A stretch of DNA of 64,000 nucleotides from positions 143,495,143 to 143,559,142 of the forward strand of contig CM041292.1 in the NCBI GenBank assembly GCA_023052935.1, read 5' to 3'. Positions 1 through 9,570 of this stretch are shown here, piece by piece. The DNA is from Piezodorus guildinii (lineage: Eukaryota; Arthropoda; Insecta; Hemiptera; Pentatomidae). Each line of letters starts with the position of its first letter. Positions within the stretch are counted from its first letter, which is position 1. The notes beneath the pieces are model-generated. The model ran no database searches. It worked only from the letters and a program-made list of their open reading frames with translations, and had not been told where the DNA came from. A program made the position numbers and the translations under genes.

Positions 1-82
1 AAATAGATGACATTCTGAAAAACCAGCTGTTAACACTTGTTCCGACCAGTACTGGAACTCCTGAAGTAGTAACTGACGCCAT
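1..82 (-). CDS. Start of copia-type gag polyprotein (partial)
   Basis: An open frame starts with ATG at 82 on the minus strand, about 95 nt after the primer-binding site, and runs off the window edge. About 27 codons are visible, ending near a NSWFFRMSS stretch. Position and spacing suit a copia gag-pol start. There is too little sequence to identify domains. Confidence 0.4.
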   Translation of the reverse strand, partial: MASVTTSGVPVLVGTSVNSWFFRMSSI

Positions 83-175
83 AGTACCGGTAAACAAAAA
101 TCACTAATAAAATAATATCACTTCGCGACTACGCGTTGACACTATACACAAATACTATGCTCTGCACAAAAATAC

Positions 176-190
176 TCTGGGCCCATAACC
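176..190 (-). promoter_or_regulatory. Primer-binding site of the copia-type element
   Basis: It directly abuts the inner end of the LTR and reads GGTTATGGGCCCAG on the minus strand. Priming from an internally cleaved initiator tRNA-Met is known for copia; here it is inferred from sequence likeness only. Confidence 0.6.
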
Positions 191-356
191 TGTTAAAGTT
201 ATAGAGTATTAGGCAGTGGAATAAAAGAACCTTGTACTAGACAGCTTGTTTATTACTGCTATATATACAAACAACATGGCGCAGGGGACGCTACCAACTG
301 GACTGTACTGTTTGTTGTTGGGCTGCTGTACACCTAGGTGGAAGTTCAGTGCCACA
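191..356 (-). repeat. Copia-type 5' LTR
   Basis: A 166-bp segment bounded by TG and CA. On the minus strand it begins TGTGGCACTG and ends CTTTAACA, with TATATA near 255 and AATAAA near 240. The partner LTR is outside the window. Confidence 0.6.
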
Positions 357-1030
357 ACTATCTTTACATATACAATCGATATTTAACATCTTCTTTAATA
401 TTTACTAATTGTTAGCGGGATTTTTACTACTTTTAAAGCACACTATAATTGCACGCATGTAAAATTTTTTTATTATTGGCTCACTTTTTCCAAACTTAAC
501 TAAGGACTAGCATAGATTCCTCCTCCGAGTATAGAGCATAGACATCGATCTATATGTTCATTATTGTACTGTGGCCCGAACCGGACTCCTTCAATGTAAC
601 ATTGAATGGGCTTTAAGATTATGTAAGTTTTTTTAAATTTAAGAACAGTAATATAGATAATATTTAATTGGAAAGCCAAATATTTGAGAAATAATATCAT
701 CTAATACACCAAGTTTTATAAGGTAATGTAGTGAAGAAAAGCAGATAAAACTAAATGCCTCGTTCACGGTGAGAGAAGAGGTAGGTAGAAAATCGTGATA
801 TCGGTGATAGTGAATTATCATACACTATCAAATACTTTCAACGTATTATAATAAATATACAATTACAGTATTTGCCATACAATTTTACCATTTATTTTTT
901 TTAGCTTTTATTAAAATTATTTTTAATTTCTTAAAATGGTGTTAATACATGAGACAAACATGATTATTTGTATATTATACTTTTTAGTTATGCTATAACT
1001 ATATCATTTAGTTTTTTACTTTTTTCTTAT
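357..1030. other. Non-coding intergenic stretch with a family A relic
   Basis: I see no gene. Around 591-710 the sequence resembles parts of the minus-strand family A repeat at 40.3-41.2 kb: a segment near AATGGGCTTTAA and another near TTGGAAAGCC. It is probably a short decayed copy. The rest is AT-rich and unremarkable. Confidence 0.35.
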
Positions 1031-1099
1031 AATATTTAATTATTTTAAACGATAATGGAGAGAGGATTCTAAATTTTTGTGTGACAAACGATTTTACAA

Positions 1100-1513
1100 T
1101 TGCAAATACACTGTTCCCACATAAAGAAAAACAAATACACCGGAGAGGAACCGGGCAGGAACGAAAGAAACTTAATAGACTATGTTTTGGTGAAGAGAGA
1201 AGTCAGGGACCTGTGTAATGCGAGAGTCAAAAGGGGTTACGAAACCGGAAGTGACCATTATCTACTACTGGTAAAAAAGCTATGGAAAGAAGTGAAAATA
1301 CAAAGAAAACACAAGAATTCTACAAAAACAATCATTAAATCTTACCACTTAAAGGAGGAGGAAATGGCTGTATATTACCAAGAGGCAATAGCTAGAATGT
1401 CACTAGATTGTAACAGACCATGGGATAGCGACGACATAGAGAAGAGCTGGTCGGCTTTTAGAAAAATCGTCCTAGACGCATCGAAACTGGTCTGCGGAGA
1501 GAAAAGCGTCTGA
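1100..1513 (+). pseudogene. LINE AP-endonuclease C-terminal fragment
   Basis: The open frame contains the string LIDYVLVKREV followed by GYETGSDHYLLLVKK. The SDH motif near the end of an IDYV..GSDH block is the catalytic histidine region of apurinic-type endonucleases encoded by LINEs. The N-terminal catalytic part is missing and the frame stops at 1513, where the normal linker to reverse transcriptase should begin. It belongs with the reverse transcriptase remains downstream. Confidence 0.55.
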
Positions 1514-1848
1514 TCCGGTTTTAAGAAAACTGATATGTATCGAGAATACTGGGAGGAATAGAAATAATTTCGAATCATTTCAAATAGAACAGTTTCCGAG
1601 CTACTAGCAAAAACGTTACATAGAAGGGAAATACAAAAAATAGACCCCTCCACTGCTAGTGCCGGGATAGGGGAGTACGTGGAGAGTCTTAGCCAGGACG
1701 GCAAGAGAAGCGGAAGTCCAGCCACGGACAGTGGTCGGGGGATCAAACCAGAGAACTACTATGCAGATATGTCCAAAGGTACATTAATGTTATGTATACG
1801 CTGAGCTATCCGTGGAAGAACAGTACTTCCAAGGGATAACTCAAAATG

Positions 1849-2560
1849 TAAGGGTGGTTCAATTAAAAAAATTAGTGGACTGTATAGATTTAAAAAATAA
1901 AAATAATGGAAGCAAACAACGAATCACAATACATTTAATAGACTAAAATTCATATAAATAAGATAAGAAACAAAATTTAACTAATAAATTGATATAAGAA
2001 AAGATAAGAAACCAAATAACCTAATTATATATTTAAACAGCTGTTAGAAAATAGAGGAAACAAAATAAACCTAATTAAATACTCAAAGATTAAAATATAT
2101 ATAGGAATTAAAATTAAACAGTTTTAAGAACGAAAATTATGAAATTAAAGGTTTCAATAGATATAGATAAGTTATATTCACGAGAAGATGTCCAGTTGAG
2201 AGTTTAAGAAAACGACCGCAGGGCAGCTTGAACGAAGTCGTCTTGAATATTGAAGAAAATGACCGCAGGGCGGCTTGAACGAAGTTATCTTGAGTGTTGA
2301 AAATGACCGCAGGGCGGCTCTTCCAAGTTCCAAAGGGAACGATGAGAAGATGAAGAAATACGTTACGTTTTCAAACATTTAAACGTTGGGAGAAGACTTG
2401 GGTCTATATACGGCACATCTTCACCGTTCAGACGCTACATTAAGACTCGCCTCGCCACGAGGCAGTAATAAAAACAATTGAAGTACGATCGTCTTTTTTT
2501 TCTTTCTCTTCTTTTTTTTTTTTTCTTTCTCTTTTTCTTCACTTTCTCGGCGAAAACTTT
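1849..2560 (+). mobile_element. Possible LTR-derived insertion within the LINE copy
   Basis: This part of the sequence separating the LINE halves has a promoter-like order: TATATA near 2404, a TCAG initiator-like site near 2429, and AATAAA near 2468. It also carries a short minisatellite. That order is typical of an LTR, but I found no convincing TG/CA borders or target duplication, so the limits are approximate and the call is tentative. Confidence 0.25.
2208..2330 (+). repeat. Short minisatellite, three units
   Basis: The motif GACCGCAGGGCGGCTTGAAC recurs three times with 46-50 bp spacing, slightly diverged, and the last unit is truncated after GGCGGCTC. The units are far more GC-rich than their surroundings. 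Confidence 0.6.
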
Positions 2561-2867
2561 TAATTAGATTTACAATGACTATTTTTAAAACAGATAAAAA
2601 ATAAATATTAATACAAAAAATGATCTTATGATAAATCTCATAAAAATTATACAGTTTTTTTATTTTTAATGAAACATTCATGAAAAACCTTATCAGGCCA
2701 CAACATATGGCGTGAACAGTTATATTATGTAGTAAATCGGAACCTCAGTATTCTCGATAATAACAATGCCTCACTGTACTAAGTTTTATGTGTAATAATA
2801 ATGTGTTTTTATGTGTACTATTTGATAAATAAATGTATCTTTTAAGATAACTACTTTATTACCCTTT

Positions 2868-4325
2868 ATGCCACCGAAACATAGCAGAACAGATTGGTGG
2901 AATGAGGACGTGAAAAAGGCGATTCAAGAAAAGAAGACTGCCTGGAAAAACTACATCAGCCAAAAACCCCAACTGCGTATCAGACATATAAGATCAGGAG
3001 AATTGAAGCCAAAAGAATAGTAACTCTGGAGAAGAGAAGATCCTGAGAGGATTTGGGTCGTAAGCTGGAAGAAAATTCAAGAGAAAACCAAAAAGTCTTC
3101 TACCGAATGAGAAAAGACCGGGCAACTACTCTGAAAGGAATAAAGGATAAAGAAGGGAACATCCTATGAAAAGAGTAGTGCATCATGGAAAGATGGAGGG
3201 AATATTTTAAAGACCTGCTAGAGGGGAGAGACGTTGAGGCGTGTCTAACCCGGAACGATGCAGAGGAAGTTTGGGGATGAGGAAGACTACATCAGTATGT
3301 AACAGGATGCAATCGAAAAGACAAGACTAGGCAAGGCAGCTGGACTCGATGAAATTACTCCAGAAATGATTAAATACATGGGCAACAAGGGCTAAGAGAT
3401 GTTCATCCATCTTTTAAACATGGTTTGGAAAAAGAATATGGTTCTGGACTTGGCACTGAAGAGAGCCAAGCCTATAATGAGGAAATTCCAGCTAGGGCAC
3501 AGAAACCTCCACCCCACCAGATGTTCCCTATTAGCCTTCGCTGACGACCTCATCCTGCTAGCTGACAATGATCGAGACCTCCAACATAACATAAATGCCC
3601 TACAAGAGGAATTATTCAAAATAAATATGAAGAATAATCCGGGGAAGACTAAATGCATGAGAATTGGAAAGAAACCCCGAAGGATAATGAGGATACTAAG
3701 GGCTGGAGGACAGAGATTAGAGCAGGTCGAAAATTTCAAATATCTGGGAGCTCATCTCAATGAGAATGGCTACATAGACGAAGAAGTGGCCCAGAGAATT
3801 GGAGCGGCAGGGAGGATGTTCTGTATGATAAGGCGAGGTTTTCTGGGGAGAAGAGAGGTGTCAAAGCGGACCAAATTAGCCCTATATAAATCGACATTTC
3901 TTCCTATCCTATCGTACTCCTCAGAATCGTGGACTCTTACCTTAAAATATAAGAGCCAAATCCAGGCCATGGAAATGAGGTTTCTCCGAAAAATAGAGAG
4001 AAAGACACGGAGAGAAAGGATACGGAACGGCACTATACGGGCTAACCTTGATGTCAAACCGGCGGAGACCGTTCTAGAGGAACACAAACTGAGGTGGTTT
4101 GGATATCTTCATAGGATGGATCCGGAGAGAAGTGCCAGGAAGACGTATGAGACCCGCACAGAGGGGAAAAGGCCCTGAGGAAGACCCCGCATCTCCTGGG
4201 AGGACGGTGTAAAGGAAGCATGCAGGAGGCGCGGGATAGATTGGAGTAGGAGAATGGAGTTGACACAGGAAAGAGACATATGGGCCAGACTCTACAGGCA
4301 GAATCCTCACACCGAACAGCGGTAG
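2868..4325 (+). pseudogene. RTE-like LINE reverse transcriptase, degenerate
   Basis: Translation across frames shows a linker (TDWWNEDVKKAI), the start of the reverse transcriptase domain (GKAAGLDEITPEMIKY), then a jump to the palm motif FADDLILLADN near 3540, the thumb region (FKYLGAHLN) and a conserved C-terminus (LRWFGYLHRM, later GRPRISWEDGVKEACRRRGI). The longest intact frame is 3399-4178. Much of the fingers/palm between GLDEITPEMI and FADD is deleted, and several in-frame stops occur, so no active enzyme can be made. The C-terminal tail matches the domain common in insect RTE-type endonuclease-reverse transcriptases. Confidence 0.75.
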
Positions 4326-4369
4326 AAGAGGAAACGATTATGATGATGATGATGATGAATATTTAATTA

Positions 4370-5040
4370 CATTATAGGATTTTTCAGAAAGTAATGTTTG
4401 ATGTTATTAACCGAATTTATTTTAACTTATGCCTTACCCTCTTCCGCCACTTTCATGAAATCTCACAAGACCTCCCTCTCACGAATTTTCACTTACCTCT
4501 TCTCCCACCGTGTAGCGCGGCCTTAAGTGATTGTTGTAGACAGTAATATAATAAGGCAGCCTTACTGTAGTAGCCAGCTTCTCTCCTTATTGTGATAAAA
4601 AACAATTAACCTAATAGTCATTATTTGTTTGTCTTTTAAGTGAATACATTAGTGTATAGTACCATCAGAGACACATAGCATTTCTGTATAATGTGGCATA
4701 CCATAAAGTTTATAGTGTAAACGAGAATGTCCCCCATGCGAAAATAATTAGTATAGATGAAGCAGCACCGGCCCATCAAAACATTAGAACAAAATTCAGC
4801 AAAACAAAAAACAGGTGAGTCCTTCATTTACAATATACATACAAAAAATAGTTACTTAATCTCAGAAGAAAAGAGCGATCTAAATAGAAGGAGCGCATTA
4901 ATAAGTTTCCATCAATAGTTATTAATAGATCTAAACGTCATAAACTCATATTGGATAAATTTAAAACAAAATTAAAAGATTTGATTAAAAGTAGATATTC
5001 GGGCGAAAAAATGTCTTCCATAAAAACTTAATTTTTTTAT
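4370..5040. other. Intergenic stretch without an assignable gene
   Basis: AT-rich sequence. An open frame at about 4640-4807 is followed directly by a good splice-donor string (CAGGTGAGT at 4811), but I recognise no protein family and see no partner exon. It may be part of an old element ending near the ribozyme-like motif at 5041. Confidence 0.3.
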
Positions 5041-5090
5041 TAAATCAAGATTTGACGTTTCGGGATCTTTTCCCATCTTCAGAACTCTAC
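5041..5090 (-). ncRNA. Hammerhead-ribozyme-like motif (single copy)
   Basis: On the minus strand: core CTGAAGA (82-76 of 50xx), a short stem II (GGGA/TCCC around an A-rich loop), GAAA (5061-5058), ACGT and a C at the expected cleavage position. Stem I can form five of six pairs between AGAGTT and AAATCT. As in the other copies, one unpaired T lies between the core and stem II. Activity is not shown. It lies 40 bp from the gypsy insertion at 5135. Confidence 0.45.
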
Positions 5091-5134
5091 AAAGTAAAAA
5101 TACCAATTTCCATTACATTAAAAAAACACGATAG

Positions 5135-5292
5135 TGTTGTATTTATACTAATAATAAATACATATAAACCCAGATATTAGGCTTTTATTGACTATAAACC
5201 ACAACAGTAGTAAACATTTAAAACATTTTCAGAACAAACTAAACATATGTTAAATTAAACAAGTGAAATTATAACCATTCATTTTCATCACA
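5135..5292 (-). repeat. Gypsy 3' LTR
   Basis: 158 bp, TG...CA, identical to the copy at 8954-9111. On the minus strand it carries AATAAA (within TCAATAAAAGCC) as polyadenylation signal. It is short for a gypsy LTR. Confidence 0.95.
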
Positions 5293-5304
5293 TTCTCCCC
5301 CTCT
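5293..5304 (-). promoter_or_regulatory. Polypurine tract of the gypsy element
   Basis: On the minus strand AGAGGGGGAGAA lies immediately before the 3' LTR, the expected plus-strand DNA primer site. Confidence 0.75.
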
Positions 5305-5314
5305 ATATTCTGAA

Positions 5315-5509
5315 CTAAAACTTAGTTACATAGTCCTTCAAATAAGCAGGAGGCTTGATAGTTCGTCTAGGCCTTAAGGTTTCAGTTTCAGGTGAGTCGC
5401 TTTGAACTGGCTGTTCGATATTTCGAGGACTGGTGTAGTTTAGCTCAACGGTGGACGGTAGACTTGCTTCAGCTCGACCTGCCTCAGGGTTTGGTTGAAT
5501 TTGAGACAC
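5315..5509 (-). CDS. C-terminal tail of gypsy gag-pol, beyond an in-frame stop
   Basis: These 64 codons are in the same frame as the long gag-pol frame and are separated from it only by a TAA at 5518-5516. The end of the tail, RRTIKPPAYLKDYV, is typical of the far C-terminus of many insect gypsy polyproteins, so the tail was originally part of the polyprotein. It is lost by the stop, or made by readthrough; the sequence cannot decide. Confidence 0.6.
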   Translation of the reverse strand: MSQIQPNPEAGRAEASLPSTVELNYTSPRNIEQPVQSDSPETETLRPRRTIKPPAYLKDYVTKF

Positions 5510-5515
5510 TTCTCT

Positions 5516-8500
5516 TTATTCTTCTATGAGTGGAGGGTCTTCAGCTCTTAGAAATAAATCCGTGTTCCCTCTAGGGGCAAGTTGTCGTAGCGAGACAGTT
5601 GACTCACTTCCATCTTTCCGCCGAATATATGCATATTGGGGGTTTGCTTCTAGAAGTTCAGCTTCTTCAACCAAGTCGTCATACTTGCTGGACCGTACGT
5701 TTCGTTTGATGAGTACAGGCCCAGGTGTGGTAAGCCAAGTAGGTAGAGCTTCTCCGTTTGAGGTTCGGCGCGGAAAACTGAAGAACCGTTCATGAGGAGT
5801 ACAATTAGTAGCCGTGCATAAAAGAGACCGAATAGAGTGAAGAGCCTCCGGGAGAACGTCTTCCCAATCGCGAGTCTGGAGATTTTTGGTCTTGAGAGCT
5901 AAATTAATTGTTTTCCACAAAGTACCATTCAAACGCTCCACCTGCCCATTCCCTTGAGGATTATAGGGCGTTGAGTGGCTAGTGGCTATTCCATTGGAAT
6001 GTAGGAATGATATTAATTCCCGTGAAATAAAAGATGACCCTCTGTCAGAGTGCAAATAAGCTGGAGTCCCAAAGAGCATAAAAAGATCTGTAAGGCATTT
6101 TATAACAGTACTAGAGGTTGTGTCTTTACAAGCGTAGGCGAACGGGAATCTAGAGTATTCATCTATGATGGTCAGAATGAAGTAATTCCTCGTCTTTGAG
6201 GGGATCGGGCCCTTGAAATCTACATTGATTCGCTCAAAAGGAGTAGTTGCCTTGATCAGAGTTCCCCGAGTTTTGTGAATACGGGGTTTGACTTCGGCAC
6301 AAATCGAACAAGCTGAGTTGACCCTTCTAACATCTTCGATTGAAAACGGGAGATTCCTGCAACGCAGCCAGTGAACCATTCTGGTAATACCGGGATGGTT
6401 GAGAGATTGATGCAATTCCAACAGTCGATCATTGGATATGGAGCTACAAACTCTAGAAAGGGCATCAGCCTTTACGTTTTCTCTTCCAGAGCGGTAGGTT
6501 ATATCGAACTGGAAGGGAGCCAATTCAAGACGCCAACGTAGAATTTTATCATTTTTTATTTTGCACGAGTGTTTTTGATTGAATACGAAAGAGAGAGCTT
6601 GTTGATCTGTTAGTAATTGAAAATGTCTCCCTAAAAGAAAGTACCTCCATTTCTTAAGAGATTCCACAATTGCAGCGGCTTCTTTCTCAATCGCAGGGTG
6701 TGCACGTTCAGATTTAGCGAGTGTCCGTGAGAAGAACGCCACAGGGCGACCACCCTGACTCAAAGTTGCGGCCAAGGCGACATCTGAAGCATCTGTCTCT
6801 ACCACCATCTGTTCAGTATCATTTATTGTGGTAACTGTAGCATCAGCAATACTTTGTTTTAGGCTCTCAAAATCTTCAATAGTTTGATGATCCAAAGGGA
6901 AGACCTTAGAGTCGGTCAGTGATCTGATTTTATCTGAGTAATGTGCAATCCATTTTGAATAGTGAGCAAAGAGCCCTAGAGCACGCTTCAGTGATGCAGC
7001 GTTATGAGGAGGTGGTATTTCTAAAAGGGGTTTGAGGCGCTCCGGATCCGGTCGAATATCGTTATGGGATATCAAATGCCCAAGCAAATGTACGGACGTT
7101 AGATTGAATTTGCTTTTTCCTTGGTTGATTTTGAGATTGTATTTGTCGAGGGCTGCAAGGAGTTGAGAGAGATTCAGATCATAGTCCTTTTTATCGTACC
7201 CACATACAGTAATGTCATCCAAGTATGAAAACACTCCAGTTAGTTTCTCTTGGGTTATAACCTTGTCAATAACACGCTGGAAACAGGCAACACCATTCGT
7301 CACACCGAAAGGGATTCGGGTGAATTGGTAGAGTTTTCCCGCAGCCTCGAAAGCCGTAAAAGGTTTTTCTTCTTCTAAAATGGGTACCTGGTGATATGCC
7401 GACTGAAGGTCAATCGTGCTGAATATTTTGTACGCAGCAACTTTTCTAACCAAATCATCGATGTTTGGGAGCGGATATGCGTCAAGAAATGTGAATTTAT
7501 TAATTGTCTGCGAGTAGTCAATAACCATGCGTTTTTTGTGGTGATCACTCTCAGTAATTAGTACCTGAGCTCTCCAAGGAGAGTTGCTTTCCTCAATCAC
7601 TCCCTCAGATAAGAGTTTAGAAGTTTCATCCCGTATGAACGTAAGGTCAGCTTCGGTGTATCGCCTGGACTTTGTGGCAATAGGCTTACAGTCTGTTGAT
7701 AGGTTACCAAATAAGCGAGGAGGTTCTACAGAGGCACAAGTAGCAGAACATATATTGAGTGGGGGCTTTAATCCACCAAAAGAAATTGAAACATCAGAGT
7801 ATTCCCCGAGTATGTCATGTCCGATTAGTACTTCAGCACAAAGGCCTTTCATGACTGTTAATTTGCATGAAGGGTACATATGTTCATTTATTTTGAGGTC
7901 GACCTGAACATCATAACCTTCGATTGCAGAGAAAAGAGAAGTTGAGGCCATTGAGACTCTCCCCTCTCCCGGAAAAAGAGGAATTTTGTGTTTGAGAGTG
8001 AAGATGTGGTCTATAAAGCTAGAGGAGCTTCCAGTGTCAATCAAGCAACGAGCACGGGTGCCATTTATTTCTACTGAAATAACAGCTCGATTCAGCAGAT
8101 TCAAGTGTTCCTTGTTGACTGTCGCAATGATGGAAGCGGAAACTTTAGGGATAGAACTTTTTCTACATGCTTTAGCATAATGCCCCTTGATGCCACATTT
8201 CCGACATTCAGCGTTTCGTGCAGGGCATTTAGGGCGGGGATGTTTGTCAAGACCGCAAAAGTAGCATTTATCACCCGATCTGCTGAACTTGGAGATTGCA
8301 CATAGAGTAGAGTCTGTTACCTGTGCAGAAGCAGTCTTATGAGATGAAATAGGGGTGCAGCTAGCGCTAGAATAACTGCTCAAAGGTTGAATGTAACCCT
8401 CAGCCTGTTTTTGAGCTGCTTCCAATGCGAGGGCTTGGTTGATAGCCTCATCTAGACCTAAGGTGTCATTTTCTAACAAACGCTGACGAATCTGAGTGGA

Positions 8501-8923
8501 CAGCAGGCCATTGATGAATGCGTCACGGATGTATTGATTTTTGTGATCCACGGCATTTACGGCTTTAAAGTCGCAATCCTTACTAAGAATTTTTAAGGTT
8601 TGGATATATTGGCCTATTGACTCAGTAGATAGTTGTTTCCTAACTGCCAAAATATGACGAGCATAAATTTCGCTTTTCTTTTTTACGAATACTGAGTTCA
8701 AAGTATTTATAACCTCAGCGTAAGAATTACAGTCACTGATAAATTCATAAACATCATAGGATAGGAAATTAATGATTACCTTAAGCTTATCTTCGTCATT
8801 AAGATGTTCCGTTGTAGTATCGACGAAGTTTTGAAACGTCTTCAGCCAGTGGGTCCACTCTTTAGCTGCAGTCGGAGAGTCGGGTCTTGCATTGAAGCGG
8901 CTCGGCTTGAGAAACTTGTCCAT
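5516..8923 (-). CDS. Ty3/gypsy gag-pol polyprotein
   Basis: One frame of about 1,135 codons from ATG at 8923 (the frame is open to 8947 but only through a TTG). Domains in order: gag capsid-like region; two zinc knuckles (CYFCGLDKHPRPKC and CRKCGIKGHYAKAC, about residues 220-255); aspartic protease (LIDTGSSSSFI, about 300); reverse transcriptase with YLDD (7225-7214, residue ~567); RNase H (ETDASDVA, about 705); integrase with a zinc-binding N-terminus (NHPGITRM), then the catalytic D (VDFKG), D (HSDRG) and E (NGQVERLNG). All key residues seem present. Gag and pol share one frame, as in several insect gypsy lineages. The frame ends in TAA after LIEE; homologous sequence continues behind it. 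Confidence 0.93.
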   Translation of the reverse strand: MDKFLKPSRFNARPDSPTAAKEWTHWLKTFQNFVDTTTEHLNDEDKLKVIINFLSYDVYEFISDCNSYAEVINTLNSVFVKKKSEIYARHILAVRKQLSTESIGQYIQTLKILSKDCDFKAVNAVDHKNQYIRDAFINGLLSTQIRQRLLENDTLGLDEAINQALALEAAQKQAEGYIQPLSSYSSASCTPISSHKTASAQVTDSTLCAISKFSRSGDKCYFCGLDKHPRPKCPARNAECRKCGIKGHYAKACRKSSIPKVSASIIATVNKEHLNLLNRAVISVEINGTRARCLIDTGSSSSFIDHIFTLKHKIPLFPGEGRVSMASTSLFSAIEGYDVQVDLKINEHMYPSCKLTVMKGLCAEVLIGHDILGEYSDVSISFGGLKPPLNICSATCASVEPPRLFGNLSTDCKPIATKSRRYTEADLTFIRDETSKLLSEGVIEESNSPWRAQVLITESDHHKKRMVIDYSQTINKFTFLDAYPLPNIDDLVRKVAAYKIFSTIDLQSAYHQVPILEEEKPFTAFEAAGKLYQFTRIPFGVTNGVACFQRVIDKVITQEKLTGVFSYLDDITVCGYDKKDYDLNLSQLLAALDKYNLKINQGKSKFNLTSVHLLGHLISHNDIRPDPERLKPLLEIPPPHNAASLKRALGLFAHYSKWIAHYSDKIRSLTDSKVFPLDHQTIEDFESLKQSIADATVTTINDTEQMVVETDASDVALAATLSQGGRPVAFFSRTLAKSERAHPAIEKEAAAIVESLKKWRYFLLGRHFQLLTDQQALSFVFNQKHSCKIKNDKILRWRLELAPFQFDITYRSGRENVKADALSRVCSSISNDRLLELHQSLNHPGITRMVHWLRCRNLPFSIEDVRRVNSACSICAEVKPRIHKTRGTLIKATTPFERINVDFKGPIPSKTRNYFILTIIDEYSRFPFAYACKDTTSSTVIKCLTDLFMLFGTPAYLHSDRGSSFISRELISFLHSNGIATSHSTPYNPQGNGQVERLNGTLWKTINLALKTKNLQTRDWEDVLPEALHSIRSLLCTATNCTPHERFFSFPRRTSNGEALPTWLTTPGPVLIKRNVRSSKYDDLVEEAELLEANPQYAYIRRKDGSESTVSLRQLAPRGNTDLFLRAEDPPLIEE

Positions 8924-8953
8924 AGTTATTTGATTGTTGATAGTCAATAAAAT

Positions 8954-9111
8954 TGTTGTATTTATACTAATAATAAATACATATAAACCCAGATATTAGG
9001 CTTTTATTGACTATAAACCACAACAGTAGTAAACATTTAAAACATTTTCAGAACAAACTAAACATATGTTAAATTAAACAAGTGAAATTATAACCATTCA
9101 TTTTCATCACA
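8954..9111 (-). repeat. Gypsy 5' LTR
   Basis: Identical to 5135-5292. On the minus strand transcription would start here. The sequence following its inner end (ATTTTATTGACTATCAAC) does not begin with TGG, so the tRNA primer is not recognised. Confidence 0.95.
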
Positions 9112-9116
9112 GATAG

Positions 9117-9570
9117 TGAAGTGAATAGTTTAAACTTTTTGTAAAAAATTATTATAAGTTAGGTATCCATTATTAACAAAATTTAAAAATGATTATACAA
9201 CAAACTTTAAATTCAATAGGAGGTATTAAAAACAATTATTAATTGAAGATTTGAATATCAAATATGGGGGTAACAAAACTGTATTTTACGTTTATAATAG
9301 TGAAGACTTCTTCTTCTTTTTTTCGTACAGAAGATAAAAACAAATAACTTGAGGCCTTCCATCCACATTTTCATACGGACACCCCAAAACATGAAATCAA
9401 ACCAAAGGTTGAACTTAAAAGTATGCCCTCCGGGATACCCAATAGAATTTACCAAGAAATTCTTAACAACATTCAAAATCAAGATCTAGAAATATATAAA
9501 ATATTTTAAATAGTAAAAAAGTCTAGTCATGAAGAAATAAAACTTCCTTTGCCTGTTATGATTCTAGATA
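9117..9570. other. Intergenic stretch, no gene recognised
   Basis: AT-rich. An open frame near 9370-9510 reads through PSGIPNRIYQEILNNI..., but I cannot place it in a family. It may be a remnant of the element into which the gypsy copy jumped. Confidence 0.2.

Larger units (their letters stand above)
1..356 (-). mobile_element. 5' end of a Ty1/copia-type LTR retrotransposon
   Basis: Read on the minus strand, this has the order 5' LTR (356-191), primer-binding site (190-176), leader, then a gag start codon at 82. The primer-binding segment GGTTATGGGCCCAG matches what I recall of the Drosophila copia primer-binding site, which pairs with an internal part of initiator tRNA-Met; that is the main reason for the copia call. 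The LTR has TG...CA ends, a TATATA box and an AATAAA signal in the right order. The rest lies left of the window, so integrity and the second LTR cannot be judged. Confidence 0.7.
1031..4369 (+). mobile_element. RTE-like LINE copy, rearranged, with candidate target duplication
   Basis: A plus-strand LINE copy whose endonuclease part (about 1100-1513) and reverse transcriptase part (about 2868-4325) are separated by roughly 1.3 kb of other sequence. It ends in a (GAT)n run at 4340-4357; short microsatellite tails are usual for RTE-clade LINEs. AATATTTAATTA occurs at 1031-1042 and again at 4358-4369, directly after the tail, a plausible 12-bp target duplication, though AT-rich. Stops and deletions mean the copy is dead. 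The exact clade is uncertain. Confidence 0.6.
5135..9111 (-). mobile_element. Complete young Ty3/gypsy retrotransposon
   Basis: A 3,977-bp element in minus orientation. The terminal repeats 5135-5292 and 8954-9111 are each 158 bp and look identical base for base, and the element lies between direct GATAG copies at 5130-5134 and 9112-9116. Identical LTRs and a perfect 5-bp target duplication mean a recent insertion. A polypurine tract lies just inside the 3' LTR, and one gag-pol frame fills the body. There is no envelope gene. One in-frame stop near the 3' end of the frame is the only visible defect. Confidence 0.95.

Noticed and set aside
4640..4820. Open frame ending in a perfect splice donor (CAGGTGAGT)
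   Set aside because: No family match, no start, no partner exon; a donor-like string alone is not enough.
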